DNA of 64,000 nucleotides from Planctomycetaceae bacterium (GCA_041398825.1 JAWKTX010000014.1:92236-156235), one strand, 5' to 3'. Positions 55,054 through 64,000 are shown, counted from the stretch's first letter. Notes: generated from the letters alone by a model not told the origin. Numbers and translations: made by a program.

Positions 55054-56214
55054 TTAACGTGTCCGGAAAGGTTCGACCGGCTCGGATGCCGTTCGGTAGT
55101 CGTCTCTGTCCGTGAGCTGCACGCTGACAATCTGCTGGCGTCGACCCCGGTGCACTTCCATCCGTGCTGCGGTACCAACATCCGCAAGGCTGACAAGGTT
55201 GATCAAGTGATTCTCATCCTGAACCACCACCCCGTTAAAGGTGAGGATGACGTCATCCGCTTTCAGGCCGGCGAGAGCCGCTGGTGTTGATTGGCTATAC
55301 ACCCTTGTGATTCTCGCACCGGTCGCTCTGGGCAGCCCCAGTCGTCTGGCGGCTTCGTCGGTGAAGTCGCTGTCCAGCTCGACACCCAGGTAGGCTCGAC
55401 GTACCTTGCCGTGTGTGACAAGCTGCTCGAAGACTCTGTGTGCAAGATTGCTGGGGATGCTAAAGCCAATCCCCTCATTGCCGCCACTGTTAGATGCGAT
55501 GGCTGTATTGATGCCCACCACCATCCCGTGCATATCGATCAATGGACCACCACTGTTGCCCGGGTTGATAGCGGCGTCCGTCTGGATGAAGTCCTGATTG
55601 ATGACTGTGCGATCTTCGGTCAATGAGAGGTCTCGGCGGCCCTTTGCACTGACAATCCCCATCGTCACAGACTGGCTTAAACCGAAGGGGCTTCCAACAG
55701 CCAGAACGAAATGACCAATCTCCAGTTGATTGCTGTCTCCCCATCGGCCTGTTGGCTGGCCTTTGTCGGCCACCTGAAGCACCGCGAGGTCGCTCTCGCC
55801 ATCCCGAAAGACTCGGGTTGGGTTGACAATTTCACCCGTCGCAAGAGTGACATTGATTTGAGGGGAATCTGCGCCCCGGACGACGTGATTGTTGGTGATG
55901 ACGTACAGTCCCCGAGCTTGAGTGCTTCGCATCAGCACGCCGGATCCCGTCTCTTCAACTTTCCGACCATTGTCGGTACGAATCGCCTGAATATGGACAG
56001 CGGCGGGCATCACCTGTCGGGAAACGCGTGCAATATGCTGGCCGCTCTGAAGCAGAGATTCAGCCGAGGGGGGGATGTAGTTCTCGCGATCCAGTTCCGG
56101 TTTGGCATTCGCAGTTGAGGTAATGCGCAGGTGGCTGAGATGCCCACCGATCGCCAGACCGACGGACAGAATTGTCACGCATTGCAGAATTGAAAAATAT
56201 CGTCGCGCCATCAA
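55054..56214 (-). CDS. HtrA/Deg-type serine protease with PDZ domain
   Basis: A 386-residue periplasmic protease. A signal anchor covers residues 7-24. The trypsin-like domain has H110 in TNNHVV, D142 in ESDLAVLQV and S221 in NPGNSGGPL, so the triad is intact. One PDZ domain follows (about 273-370: RRAYLGVELD, PAALAGLKADDVILTFNG). DegS-like layout with a single PDZ suggests either stress signalling or quality control of exported proteins. It is a single gene, with its own 5' region and palindromic repeat copy B after its stop. Confidence 0.93.
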   Translation of the reverse strand: MMARRYFSILQCVTILSVGLAIGGHLSHLRITSTANAKPELDRENYIPPSAESLLQSGQHIARVSRQVMPAAVHIQAIRTDNGRKVEETGSGVLMRSTQARGLYVITNNHVVRGADSPQINVTLATGEIVNPTRVFRDGESDLAVLQVADKGQPTGRWGDSNQLEIGHFVLAVGSPFGLSQSVTMGIVSAKGRRDLSLTEDRTVINQDFIQTDAAINPGNSGGPLIDMHGMVVGINTAIASNSGGNEGIGFSIPSNLAHRVFEQLVTHGKVRRAYLGVELDSDFTDEAARRLGLPRATGARITRVYSQSTPAALAGLKADDVILTFNGVVVQDENHLINLVSLADVGTAARMEVHRGRRQQIVSVQLTDRDDYRTASEPVEPFRTR

Positions 56215-56385
56215 CGGACTCTCCGATGGAAAGTGTCACATCCTGTGGCGCGGGTCCGTCCGCTGTGAGAAATTCATGCTCTGCACGCACACGAAGCGTT
56301 TGAAGCAGGCTTCAGACGGGAAGTATGGTGAGAGTTGGCTCTTCGCCTCCTGCGAAACGGCCAAAACGATTGTGCTGAACAGGTA

Positions 56386-56403
56386 AAATGAGCTCGCTCA
56401 TTT
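56386..56403. promoter_or_regulatory. Perfect dyad upstream of htrA
   Basis: AAATGAGC (56386-56393) and GCTCATTT (56396-56403) form an 8-bp inverted repeat around a 2-bp centre. It lies 172 bp upstream of the htrA start, outside any gene. It could be an operator; no regulator can be named. Confidence 0.35.
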
Positions 56404-56594
56404 ATCTGCACACCACAGTCCTCGTATCGAACGGCTGATTGGGCAAAAGCAAATCGTTTTCGGTAGAAACTGCCGAACTCAGCCTGAAGTCAGTCTGCCT
56501 GCCGAGCGACCGTCAAACTCTGCTCAAAAGCAACAGTGATGACGCAATATGACGGCTTTCAGTGCTGCGAAGAGAATGCAGCGCATGGCAATAG

Positions 56595-56627
56595 AAAGGG
56601 CGGAGCAGCCTGGCTGCTCCGCCCTTT
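56595..56627 (-). terminator. Strong bidirectional intrinsic terminator after rpoD
   Basis: AAAGGGCGGAGCAGCC (56595-56610) pairs with GGCTGCTCCGCCCTTT (56612-56627), about 14 usable base pairs with a tight loop. On the bottom strand TTTCTATT follows. It lies 111 bp past the rpoD stop. Confidence 0.85.
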
Positions 56628-56660
56628 GTTCTGGCATGGAGTATGTCTACGGCGAGCCGT

Positions 56661-56731
56661 CTGGCTCGAGTCGGAGACTTTAAAACACGACGGTTTCCAG
56701 TCGTCCTGCGTGCCTGTCCTGGATTTTCAAC
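56661..56731. repeat. Palindromic repeat element, copy D (inverted, one end lost)
   Basis: On the bottom strand this reads GTTGAAAATCCAGGACAGGC and continues through GGACGACTGGAAACCGTC to GACTCGAGCCAG, matching copies A and B. The far arm (GTCCCG...CAAC) has diverged. It starts 6 bp after the rpoD stop codon. Confidence 0.75.
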
Positions 56732-56737
56732 GGACGG

Positions 56738-58399
56738 TTAGCCACCAACAGCCGCCAAACCTTCCAGAAAGCCCTGTAGTTGTCTGCTGCGCACAGGATG
56801 TTGAAGCTTTCGGACAGCTTTCGCTTCAATTTGGCGGACGCGTTCGCGAGTGACTTTGAAGATTCGCCCCACTTCTTCCAGTGTGTAGGTGTATCCGTCA
56901 CCAAGACCGTAACGCAGCTTGATGATTTCTCTTTCGCGATAGGTCAGTGTCTTCAGAACGCTGTCGATCTTATCCTTCAGCATTTCCGATGCAGCATTGC
57001 TGACCGGGCTGTCATTGCCACGGTCTTCAAGGAATTCCCCGAAGCTGTTGTCATCGCTGTCGCCGATCGGCTTGTCGAGGCTGATTGGCTGACGAGAAAT
57101 CCGCATGACTCGTCGAGCTTCTTCAATCGGCACACCCGCAACTTCGGCCATTTCATCAACGGTCGGTTCGCGTCCAAGCTCCTGAAGCAGGTCGCGTGCC
57201 GCCGCTCGCAACCGCGTCATGGTTTCGATCATGTGCACGGGGATTCGGATTGTCCGTGCCTGATCGGCAATGGCCCGTGTGATTGCCTGGCGAATCCACC
57301 ACGTCGCATAGGTAGAGAATTTATACCCGCGGCGATACTCGTACTTATCAACCGCACGCATCAGGCCGGTATTGCCTTCCTGAATGAGATCCAGAAAGGT
57401 GAGGCCTCGGTTGCGATATTTCTTGGCGATGGATACCACCAGTCGCAGGTTCCCCCCCGACAAGTCGCGCATCGCCTTTTCGTATTCAGCGTGACGCTGA
57501 AGGATGTTCTCCATTTTGACGGCCAGTGAATCGGGGGATTCTTTGGTCATCTCAATCAGGTCATCCAGTTCCTTCTGCATACTGCGGGTTTCGTCTTCGG
57601 CGGATGACAGATTCTTCAGGTTTTCGATGTGATCCTGAAGCTCGGTCATGCGGAGAGAAATCTGCTCCAGTCGCTTCATGCAGGGCTGAAGGCGCTGGGT
57701 TCTCAGGCTGAGTTCCTCCAGCAGTGTGATGGTGCGTCGTCGACGTTGTTCAACCTGCTGAACGACTTCCTGTCGGCGATCTTCAGGAGTTTCCGGATTG
57801 AAGATGACGGCGTAATCCGCTGCATCTCTGACTCGAATTGACTCAATCGTTGCCAGATTGAATGGCATTCGGCCAAGGATTTGCTCCTTCTCCAGGCTTT
57901 CCGTCATCGACACTTTAATCGTGCGATCAAACGGAAGTTCGCTTTTATGAACGCGAGTCAGGGTTTCATGGCAGAAGTTCAGCGCGAACTCTGTACCCAG
58001 CAGCGCGCGTCGGAAGCGTCTTCGGGTGACTTCGATCTGCTTCGCCAGAAAGATCTCTTCTTCGCGGGTCAGCAGCGGAATTTCACCCATCTGCGACAAG
58101 TACATACGGATCGGGTCTTCGGTGCCGCGGCCGCTGTCTTCGAGTCGAATCTCCGGACGGCGTTTCTTCGCGGTCGCCGGATCCTCAGGCTCTTCAACAA
58201 CCGGATCGGGAACCAGTTGAAGATCCATTTCTTCCAGACACATGATCAGGTTATCGAGTTGTCGGGGATCGTCTGCTTCATCGGGCAGGAAGGAATTGAC
58301 CTGATAAAAGGTCAAATGTCCCTGCTTAAGCCCGATTTCGATCAGCTTACGAAGTCCCTCATCCAGACGATGCATGAGCAGTTGCTCCTGAGTATTCAC
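56738..58399 (-). CDS. rpoD: RNA polymerase primary sigma factor (sigma-70)
   Basis: A 553-residue primary sigma factor. Region 1.1 (about 1-75), region 1.2 (DPIRMYLSQMGEIPLLTREEE), a non-conserved Gln/Arg-rich insert, region 2 (RNRGLTFLDLIQEGNTGLMRAVDKYE and the -10 reader YKFSTYATWWIRQAI), region 3 and region 4 (YTLEEVGRIFKVTRERVRQIE) are all present. The first codon is GTG at 58399, overlapping the dnaG stop; an ATG eight codons on (58375, MHRLDEGLRKL) is a possible true start. dnaG-rpoD is the conserved macromolecular synthesis operon, here without rpsU. Confidence 0.95.
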   Translation of the reverse strand: MNTQEQLLMHRLDEGLRKLIEIGLKQGHLTFYQVNSFLPDEADDPRQLDNLIMCLEEMDLQLVPDPVVEEPEDPATAKKRRPEIRLEDSGRGTEDPIRMYLSQMGEIPLLTREEEIFLAKQIEVTRRRFRRALLGTEFALNFCHETLTRVHKSELPFDRTIKVSMTESLEKEQILGRMPFNLATIESIRVRDAADYAVIFNPETPEDRRQEVVQQVEQRRRRTITLLEELSLRTQRLQPCMKRLEQISLRMTELQDHIENLKNLSSAEDETRSMQKELDDLIEMTKESPDSLAVKMENILQRHAEYEKAMRDLSGGNLRLVVSIAKKYRNRGLTFLDLIQEGNTGLMRAVDKYEYRRGYKFSTYATWWIRQAITRAIADQARTIRIPVHMIETMTRLRAAARDLLQELGREPTVDEMAEVAGVPIEEARRVMRISRQPISLDKPIGDSDDNSFGEFLEDRGNDSPVSNAASEMLKDKIDSVLKTLTYREREIIKLRYGLGDGYTYTLEEVGRIFKVTRERVRQIEAKAVRKLQHPVRSRQLQGFLEGLAAVGG

Positions 58400-60348
58400 T
58401 TCAGATTGATACGTTGACCCATTTGATTCAGACGAAAGCTGTACATCTGACGGAGAGCATCCTTCTGGTCGTTATTAAGTTCGCTCGATGCGTTGTCGCT
58501 TTGAGCCAATTGTTGTTTCGACAGAAGAGTTCTTTGTTTCTCGCGTCTGAAGAGCAGCGGCTGCAGAACACGCTGCAGATGCATTGGTATCCCCTGGTCT
58601 TCACCAGGTTCCGCTCCTTCCGGAACCTCCTTCATCAGATTCAGAATATCCTTCTGCTCGGCAGAATCCATGACTGCATTCATCAGGCTCAGCAACGCTG
58701 AATCTGAGTCCGCGGCCACGACCAGCCGACTGATTTCGGGAAGGTCTCCTTCTTCTTTTCTCAGATCAATACACAACTCCAGCAGACGCCGGTGTCGAGC
58801 ATCTTCGAAGTCATCCGGCCCAATCAAGTGTCGAATAACATCTATGAATTCCGGGCACGTGAGGATGATCTCCAGCAGTTCTTGTTCCGCAAGGCGAATC
58901 GCCGGCACGGAAATCTGGTTGACTGGATCGTCCTGAAACGCGTCGGTTTCTTTCGTTGGCGTCGTGCCCTGACTCTCCTGATCTCTTCGAAGTTGGTCCC
59001 TCTGGATCTTTCGTTGAGATTCACCCTGTTGTCGCGAACGCATGTCCAGCAGTTGCCTGCGGGCCACGCGTTCATCGACCTGTACTCTCTGGCAAACCGT
59101 TCTGAGAATCAGGTCCTCCCGAACTGTTCCCCTGATACTGGTCGAAGCCACCAGCAGTTCCAGCATTTCGTTCAGAATCTGCTGCCGTGCATTGATGGTC
59201 TCGTTCCCGTACCTGCCGGAAATCATCTGCAACTTGTATTCCCATGCCTCGGGGGCACTTTGAATCAGTTGCCGAAGATCGTCGGCCGTATTGTTTTCAA
59301 GATAATCTGCCGGATCCTTTCCTTCTGCCAATGTCAGTATTCGGAGGTCCAGATCCTGTCCAAGGAACCGAGTGATCGAGCGTTCAGCGGCTTTCTGTCC
59401 GGGATCATCTCCGTCGTACGTCAATACGACCCGGTCTGCAGAACGCCGCAAAAAACGCACATGTTCTTCGGTGAGTGCTGTGCCAAGCGTCGCCACCACA
59501 TTGGTGACTCCGGCCTGATGACAGGCAATCACGTCCATATAACCTTCCACAACAACTGCGATTCTGCACTTCCTGATTTCCTGCCGAGCCCGATCAAACG
59601 CATAAAGCATTCTGCTTTTGTGAAAGATACCGCTTTCCCGACTGTTCCAATATTTCGCATCACTCTCGATGTTGCCGCCGGGCAGCAAGCGTCCTCCGAA
59701 CGCAACGATTCGACCTCTCTCGTCAAGAATCGGAAACACTAAACGACCCACCAGATTGTCAAAGTGTCCTTGCCCGTTTGACCTTTCCTGAACAAGTCCG
59801 GCAGAAACCAGTTGCTGAGGGGTAAAACGTCCTCTCGCTTTCTCGAGAAACCAATTCCACTCCTCGGGGTGATACCCGATCCGAAAATTCCGCACGGTCT
59901 CTGCGTTGAGATTCCTCTTCGACACGTAATCTCTGGCGTTGGCGGCCTCGTTCCCCCGGATCAGGGAATGCTGCATGAGCGACGCAGCCCACTCCAGAAT
60001 TGCATAACTATCATTCTTCCTCTGCTCCGACTCTGCCGAATAATGCGGGCTGTTTTGTTTTGGAATCTCCAGGTTCGCTCGGCGAGCCAGGCCTTCGATT
60101 GCCTCCGGAAATGGAACTTTCTCCATTTCCATCACCCATCGAAAACAATCTCCGCCTGCGTCACACACCCAGCACCGATACGACTGACGATCCGGGTAGA
60201 CGTGCAGAGAAGGATTCTTGTCCTCATGAAAAGGGCACAAACCAACATAGTCAGAGCCACCGCGCAAAGGCTTCAATGCAACAGTTTCTGACACCAAATC
60301 AACAAGACTGGTGCTGGACCGTACGAGTTCCTTGAATTCGTCACCCAT
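58396..60348 (-). CDS. dnaG: DNA primase
   Basis: A 650-residue primase. The zinc-binding domain has CPFHEDKNPS and CWVCDAGGDCF near residues 38-68, the TOPRIM catalytic core has VVVEGYMDVIAC and LTYDGDDPGQ, and a C-terminal helicase-binding helical domain ends the protein. It makes RNA primers at the fork with DnaB. The frame continues upstream to a GTG at 60420; the ATG at 60348 (MGDEFKELV) gives the usual distance to the zinc domain. The stop overlaps the first codon of rpoD, so translation is coupled. Confidence 0.94.
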   Translation of the reverse strand: MGDEFKELVRSSTSLVDLVSETVALKPLRGGSDYVGLCPFHEDKNPSLHVYPDRQSYRCWVCDAGGDCFRWVMEMEKVPFPEAIEGLARRANLEIPKQNSPHYSAESEQRKNDSYAILEWAASLMQHSLIRGNEAANARDYVSKRNLNAETVRNFRIGYHPEEWNWFLEKARGRFTPQQLVSAGLVQERSNGQGHFDNLVGRLVFPILDERGRIVAFGGRLLPGGNIESDAKYWNSRESGIFHKSRMLYAFDRARQEIRKCRIAVVVEGYMDVIACHQAGVTNVVATLGTALTEEHVRFLRRSADRVVLTYDGDDPGQKAAERSITRFLGQDLDLRILTLAEGKDPADYLENNTADDLRQLIQSAPEAWEYKLQMISGRYGNETINARQQILNEMLELLVASTSIRGTVREDLILRTVCQRVQVDERVARRQLLDMRSRQQGESQRKIQRDQLRRDQESQGTTPTKETDAFQDDPVNQISVPAIRLAEQELLEIILTCPEFIDVIRHLIGPDDFEDARHRRLLELCIDLRKEEGDLPEISRLVVAADSDSALLSLMNAVMDSAEQKDILNLMKEVPEGAEPGEDQGIPMHLQRVLQPLLFRREKQRTLLSKQQLAQSDNASSELNNDQKDALRQMYSFRLNQMGQRINLK

Positions 60349-60773
60349 ACCCAGCGACACAGACGACTCCCAATCCACATCGCGAACAGCCGATAGAGAC
60401 GGCGATTCGGGGCGATGCACTATTCTTTATTCAAAACAGCAGAAGTACATGGCGAGGCCGCGCCTCAAGCCAAAACACTCAACCGCTGACAAATGACGTT
60501 TGCTCAACTTGTAACGCCACAGAGGTGCATCCTGAACGACTGGTTCGGCGTCGGTCAATTCTAGCCGCCTAACAGCTTCGGTCAAGAAGATCAACCCAAT
60601 GTGGGAGGCAAAACCCACTGGTGCAAACTCAGGTCAGGCACAAGCTGGATCAACCCGTCATACTTGCCAGGGTGCCCCAGTCGCCCCTCTTTCTCAACCG
60701 GAACAGACACGCTGACCGACCAGCTTTGAAATACAGAACGCGCCGAATAAGCTGTGGTATCCGAGGAGGCTTC
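60349..60773. other. Intergenic region between dnaG and prfB
   Basis: About 425 bp with no supported gene; its distal 72 bp could encode a longer DnaG N-terminus. GTGGG/CCCAC at about 60601-60618 and GAATAAG/CTTATTC (60745-60751 with 60773-60779) are hairpins, the latter overlapping the prfB stop. Bases 60693-60720 resemble the left arm of the palindromic repeat family (AACAGACACGCTGACCGAC). Confidence 0.35.
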
Positions 60774-61899
60774 TTATTCCTGATCGGCCGTTTGCTCCGA
60801 CAAAGTCCACCGCAGGTACGCTTCCAGGAACTTGTCCAGATCGCCGTCCAGGACAGGTTGAGGATTGCCGACTTTGGTCCCGGTTCGGGCATCTTTGACG
60901 TATTGATCCGGATGGAGTACGTAATTCCGGATGGTTTGGCCGCCAAACCCGATCTTTGATTTCTGACCCCGCTTCGCGGCGATATCCGCGTCCCGCTTGT
61001 CGATTTCCTGTTGGTACAGCTTTGCCTGCAGCATTTTGCGAGCGGTCGCCCTGTTCTTGTGCTGACTGCGTTCGTTTTGACAAGCCGCAACAATACCTGT
61101 AGGTATATGCGTCAGGCGAACCGCCGAATCGGTCTTGTTGACGTGCTGTCCACCAGCGCCAGATGAGCGATAGGTATCTTCTCGCACATCTTTGTCCCAG
61201 TTAATCTCAATTTCGATGTTGTCGTCCAGTTCCGGGGTTACATCGACGGCAGCGAATGCTGTATGGCGACGACCAGCTGAGTCGAAGGGACTAATTCGAA
61301 TCAGACGATGGTTTCCGGTTTCTCCGCGCAGATAACCGTAGACGTAGTCGCCCGAAATCAGGATGGTGGCATTTCTGATTCCAGCCTCTTCGCCGTGAGA
61401 GATGTCGATTTCTTCGACCTTGAAATCGTTCCGTTCACCCCATCTTGCGTACATTCGAAGCAGCATCTGCGCCCAGTCTGCGGAGTCGGTGCCGCCTTCT
61501 CCGGCCTGAACCGTGACGTAGGCAGAGCATGCATCCTCCGGGCTTGCCAGGGTGGCCTGTAATTCGACTTTGTCGATATCGGCCTCAAGCTTTCCGACGG
61601 CCTCTTCCAGTTCTCGTTCGGAATCACCGGAATCGTCATCTTCCGCGAATTCCATCAATACTGTGACGTCTTCGCCACTGCTCACAATTCCTTCCAGGGG
61701 ACCTACGGTTGCCTTCAACCGGCGCATTTCATCCATGACCAGCTGAGCTGCCTGCTGGTCATTCCAGAAGTCGCTTGCGGACATTCGATCGTTGATTTCT
61801 TCGACGCGAGCTTTTTTGCCTGCCAGGTCAAAGACAGTCTCGCAGGTGAACGATTCGCTTTAGTAACTCTTCGCTCTTGTCTCGCAATTCCGGATCCAT
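60774..61899 (-). CDS. prfB: Peptide chain release factor 2, with +1 programmed frameshift
   Basis: RF2 reads UGA and UAA stops. The main frame (60774-61784 and upstream) has SSGAGGQHVNKTDSAVRLTH, with the catalytic GGQ, and GGTDSADWAQMLLRMY. The true start is ATG 61899 (MDPELRDKSEELLKRIVHLRD) in a different frame, ended by an in-frame TGA at 61828-61830 in the classical context CTTTGAC (61827-61833). A +1 shift joins the two frames and gives 374 residues, close to the E. coli 365. The coordinates given include the shift site. RF2 thus autoregulates its own synthesis. An AGGGGG-like Shine-Dalgarno stimulator is not seen before the slip site. Confidence 0.95.
61827..61833 (-). promoter_or_regulatory. 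prfB programmed frameshift site CTTTGAC
   Basis: On the bottom strand, codon CTT is followed by TGA and C. Slow reading of the UGA when RF2 is scarce lets the ribosome slip by +1 from CUU to UUU and continue as Leu-Asp-Leu-Ala. The seven bases match the consensus found in most bacteria. Confidence 0.93.
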
Positions 61900-61941
61900 G
61901 TCGGCACATCTTCTAAATGCAGAGTTTCTACAGAAGGACTC

Positions 61942-61956
61942 ATCCCCCCGGGGGAT
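61942..61956. other. GC-rich palindrome in the prfB/DUF1549 divergent gap
   Basis: ATCCCCCCGGGGGAT is a 15-bp palindrome 43 bp before the prfB start. It might be an operator or part of a leader hairpin. The remainder of the 326-bp gap (61900-62225) has no clear feature. Confidence 0.35.
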
Positions 61957-62225
61957 TACAGTCACTGGTTCAGAATTTCACCAAAGGGCGTCTGCCCCTG
62001 CAATTCGTTCCGGGACGGAATGAGAGGCTTTGCCTGAATTGGCGATGGCCAGCCCGAATACGGGGGCTGTTCACCAGCCAATTGCCGGCTTTTCCGGGGC
62101 TGCGCGATTCAAATCGCCCTGATACCTCTACAAATCCTGTATTTGACCGAAACCGGATCCCCGCAAAAGTGTTCAAGCCAACTCTGCTCCGTAATTCTGA
62201 GTCCAGTTGGGCGAGGCTGAATCTC

Positions 62226-64000
62226 ATGAACTCGAATCCGCGTCCCGTTCGTCTCTCACTGCGTTATTGGTGCATTTGTTTCACAATCGCATTTCCTGTC
62301 TGCGTAGTTTCGGCCACCCGAATGCACGCTGTAGATGGGGCCCCCATGGCAGAGAGACGGGCGGCGATCCAATCAACGGACGAGGATCGGTTTTCTGTCG
62401 CTGCCGTCGCAAATCGAACTGACGCCCACATCGGGCTGCCTGAATCTTCGGCTGATCCTGCGGATGACTACACGTTTCTGCGGCGCGTCTATTTGGATGT
62501 CGTGGGGCGACCCGCAACACCAGCAGAAATTACAGCATTTGGATTTGATCCGGATCCGGACAAACGGGATCGGCTTGTTGAGCGACTTCTGAAATCGAAC
62601 GAGTATTCTGCCAACTGGACGCGATACTGGCGTGACACAATCTTTTCTCGAGCCACAAATGTTCGAGCAGGTCTGGTTCGACCGGCATTCGCCCAATGGA
62701 TGAACGACCAGCTCAGCGAGGGCGCTGGATGGGATCAGATCGTAACGGAATTGCTGACCGCCACAGGCCCGGTCAACGACAATGGTGCATCTGCACTGAT
62801 ATTCGCTCACGAAGGTGTCCCGGAAGAAATTGCGGCTGAAGCATCTCGTCTTTTTACCGGGATTCAGATCCAGTGCGCGAATTGCCATGATCACCCATGG
62901 GATCAGTGGAAACGCGAACAGTTTCACGAACTGGTTGCGTTCTTCCCCAGAATCAGCGTCCGGCGTGAACGCGGCTCGGACAATATGTTCGACTATGAAA
63001 TTGCCTCAGTAAACAACAACACCCGAACGAACCCCGCTCTGTCTCGATTCTTCCTGACACGATTAGACCGCAATCGGGATGGAGCAATCTCCGAAAGTGA
63101 AGCGAAAGAAACACCCATCGCTCGCATTTTTGCTCAGCCACAGGCGCGAGAGAACATCGATAAGAACGGCGACGGGCGAATCACGATTGATGAAATCGCC
63201 AATGCCCGGCCGCCGGAAAATCGGCCCGGCCAGGGAAAGACTGAGCACTTCATGCCGGACCTGTCTGATCCGGCATCCGAAGGCACTCGTATCGATCCCA
63301 GGTTCTTTGTCACGGGACAGCGCGTTCGTACCGACATGACGGACGAAGAAAGACGCACCGCTGTCGCTCGGCTAATCACATCAAAATCGAATCCCTGGTT
63401 CGCCAAAGCCATTGTCAACCGGATGTGGTATGAGCTCACGGGTACAGCGTTTTACACGCCGGTCGACGACATCGGCCCCGGGCGAGAGGTTCGGCATGAA
63501 GCCGCACTGGAATCTCTTTGTGAAGGCTTCATCCACAATAACTACGATCTGAAGTGGTTGATTCGAGCGATCACTCGAACCGCCGTGTATCAAAGATCGC
63601 CCAACTCTGATGGCGACGGTTTCCAGCACTGTGAACCCACCCGACTGCGGGCCGATCAGTTGTATTCTGCTCTCTGCCAGACCCTGAACGTTTCCTCGCT
63701 GCCCATTCGATCCGCTGATGTTCGCCCGGGCATGATGTATCGCAATGGACAGGCTGATCCGGGGCGAGAATCTTTTTCCCGGGTCTTTGGATTTGATCCT
63801 TCTGTTTCTCGATCAGAACTGACGGGCAGCATTCCCGAAGCGCTGTTCATGATGAATTCTCCCGAGGTCCAGCGAATCATCGCTGCCAACCGGGATCAGG
63901 ATACGGTTTCGCAGTTGCTCACTCGATTCACGGACAACGATTCTTTGATCTCTGAAATGTATTTAAGGTGCCTCGGCCGGGAACCCCGTAATTCAGAAGT
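62226..64000 (+). CDS. DUF1549/DUF1553 protein with two EF-hands (truncated by window end)
   Basis: An open frame from ATG 62226 to the window edge, 591 codons without a stop, so the C-terminus is missing. A signal peptide (about residues 1-32) is followed by DUF1549 (about 75-260), with DDYTFLRRVYLDVVGRP and the haem-type motif CANCHDHPWDQW. Next come two EF-hand loops, DRNRDGAISESE (near residue 281) and DKNGDGRITIDE (near residue 313), and then the start of DUF1553 (NPWFAKAIVNRMWYELTG onward). The calcium-binding insert between the two family domains is notable. It is divergent from prfB. Confidence 0.88.
   Translation, partial: MNSNPRPVRLSLRYWCICFTIAFPVCVVSATRMHAVDGAPMAERRAAIQSTDEDRFSVAAVANRTDAHIGLPESSADPADDYTFLRRVYLDVVGRPATPAEITAFGFDPDPDKRDRLVERLLKSNEYSANWTRYWRDTIFSRATNVRAGLVRPAFAQWMNDQLSEGAGWDQIVTELLTATGPVNDNGASALIFAHEGVPEEIAAEASRLFTGIQIQCANCHDHPWDQWKREQFHELVAFFPRISVRRERGSDNMFDYEIASVNNNTRTNPALSRFFLTRLDRNRDGAISESEAKETPIARIFAQPQARENIDKNGDGRITIDEIANARPPENRPGQGKTEHFMPDLSDPASEGTRIDPRFFVTGQRVRTDMTDEERRTAVARLITSKSNPWFAKAIVNRMWYELTGTAFYTPVDDIGPGREVRHEAALESLCEGFIHNNYDLKWLIRAITRTAVYQRSPNSDGDGFQHCEPTRLRADQLYSALCQTLNVSSLPIRSADVRPGMMYRNGQADPGRESFSRVFGFDPSVSRSELTGSIPEALFMMNSPEVQRIIAANRDQDTVSQLLTRFTDNDSLISEMYLRCLGREPRNSE

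Noticed and set aside
60597..60622. Terminator for dnaG or prfB (GTGGG/CCCAC hairpin)
   Set aside because: It lies upstream of dnaG and about 150 bp beyond prfB, with no T tract on the transcribed strand.

Overview
The window looks like a chromosomal segment from a planctomycete (order Planctomycetales). The evidence is the set of lineage-typical paralogues: a DUF1501 protein, two DUF1549/DUF1553 proteins, a Planctomycete-type cytochrome c (PSCyt1) protein, a secreted PPC-domain protein, and several short secreted proteins. There are also many widely spaced single genes on alternating strands. Housekeeping genes (mutS, prs, rplY, pth, rpsF, ssb, rplI, dnaB, dnaG, rpoD, prfB) have coherent planctomycete-like sequences, and I see no phage, insertion sequence, CRISPR array, rRNA or tRNA.

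Layout. 1-9.8 kb: BatA-like VWA protein, DUF420 membrane protein, a small conserved protein, a secreted thioredoxin/YHS-like fusion, an SDR oxidoreductase, two secreted proteins of unknown role and a MoxR ATPase. 10-15.7 kb: BioF, an OleB-like alpha/beta hydrolase without oleA, oleC or oleD beside it, an M81/MlrC-like protein and an MFS transporter. 15.8-25 kb: a STAS protein, then the most interesting locus. This is two divergent operons. Leftward are yceI, a tocopherol-type methyltransferase, a NnrU/ICMT-type membrane methyltransferase and an MMPL/RND exporter. Rightward are a class I methyltransferase, an FAD oxidoreductase and a type III polyketide synthase, with overlapping starts and stops. 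Together they look like a complete make, methylate, oxidise and export pathway for an alkylresorcinol-, pyrone- or quinone-type lipid. 25-30.4 kb: SLC13 permease with RCK_C domains, DUF1501 protein, polysaccharide-deacetylase-like secreted protein. 30.4-34.4 kb: prs with a strongly structured 5' leader, and mutS. 34.6-42.2 kb: DUF1549/DUF1553 protein with an Ig-like domain, PPC protein, cytochrome protein, esterase. 42.7-47 kb: rplY-pth-rpsF-ssb-rplI-dnaB. 47.2-56.2 kb: small membrane protein, fused two-domain glycosyltransferase, a hybrid histidine kinase with two protoglobin domains, TerB-like/CbxX AAA protein, HtrA protease. 56.7-64 kb: rpoD and dnaG (overlapping), prfB with a +1 programmed frameshift, and a DUF1549/DUF1553 protein with EF-hands that runs off the window.

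Non-coding structure. A palindromic repeat of about 85 bp occurs in four recognisable copies (5509-5592, 54939-55023, 49316-49347 partial, 56661-56731 inverted), each within about 30 bp of a stop codon, plus a possible remnant at 60693-60720. A 13-bp tandem array of six units supplies the stop codons of two convergent genes at 24935-25012. The prs leader (30602-30701) folds on paper into a three-way junction that covers part of the ribosome binding site. Strong intrinsic terminators follow the 6797-7894 gene, rplI, the AAA gene and rpoD.
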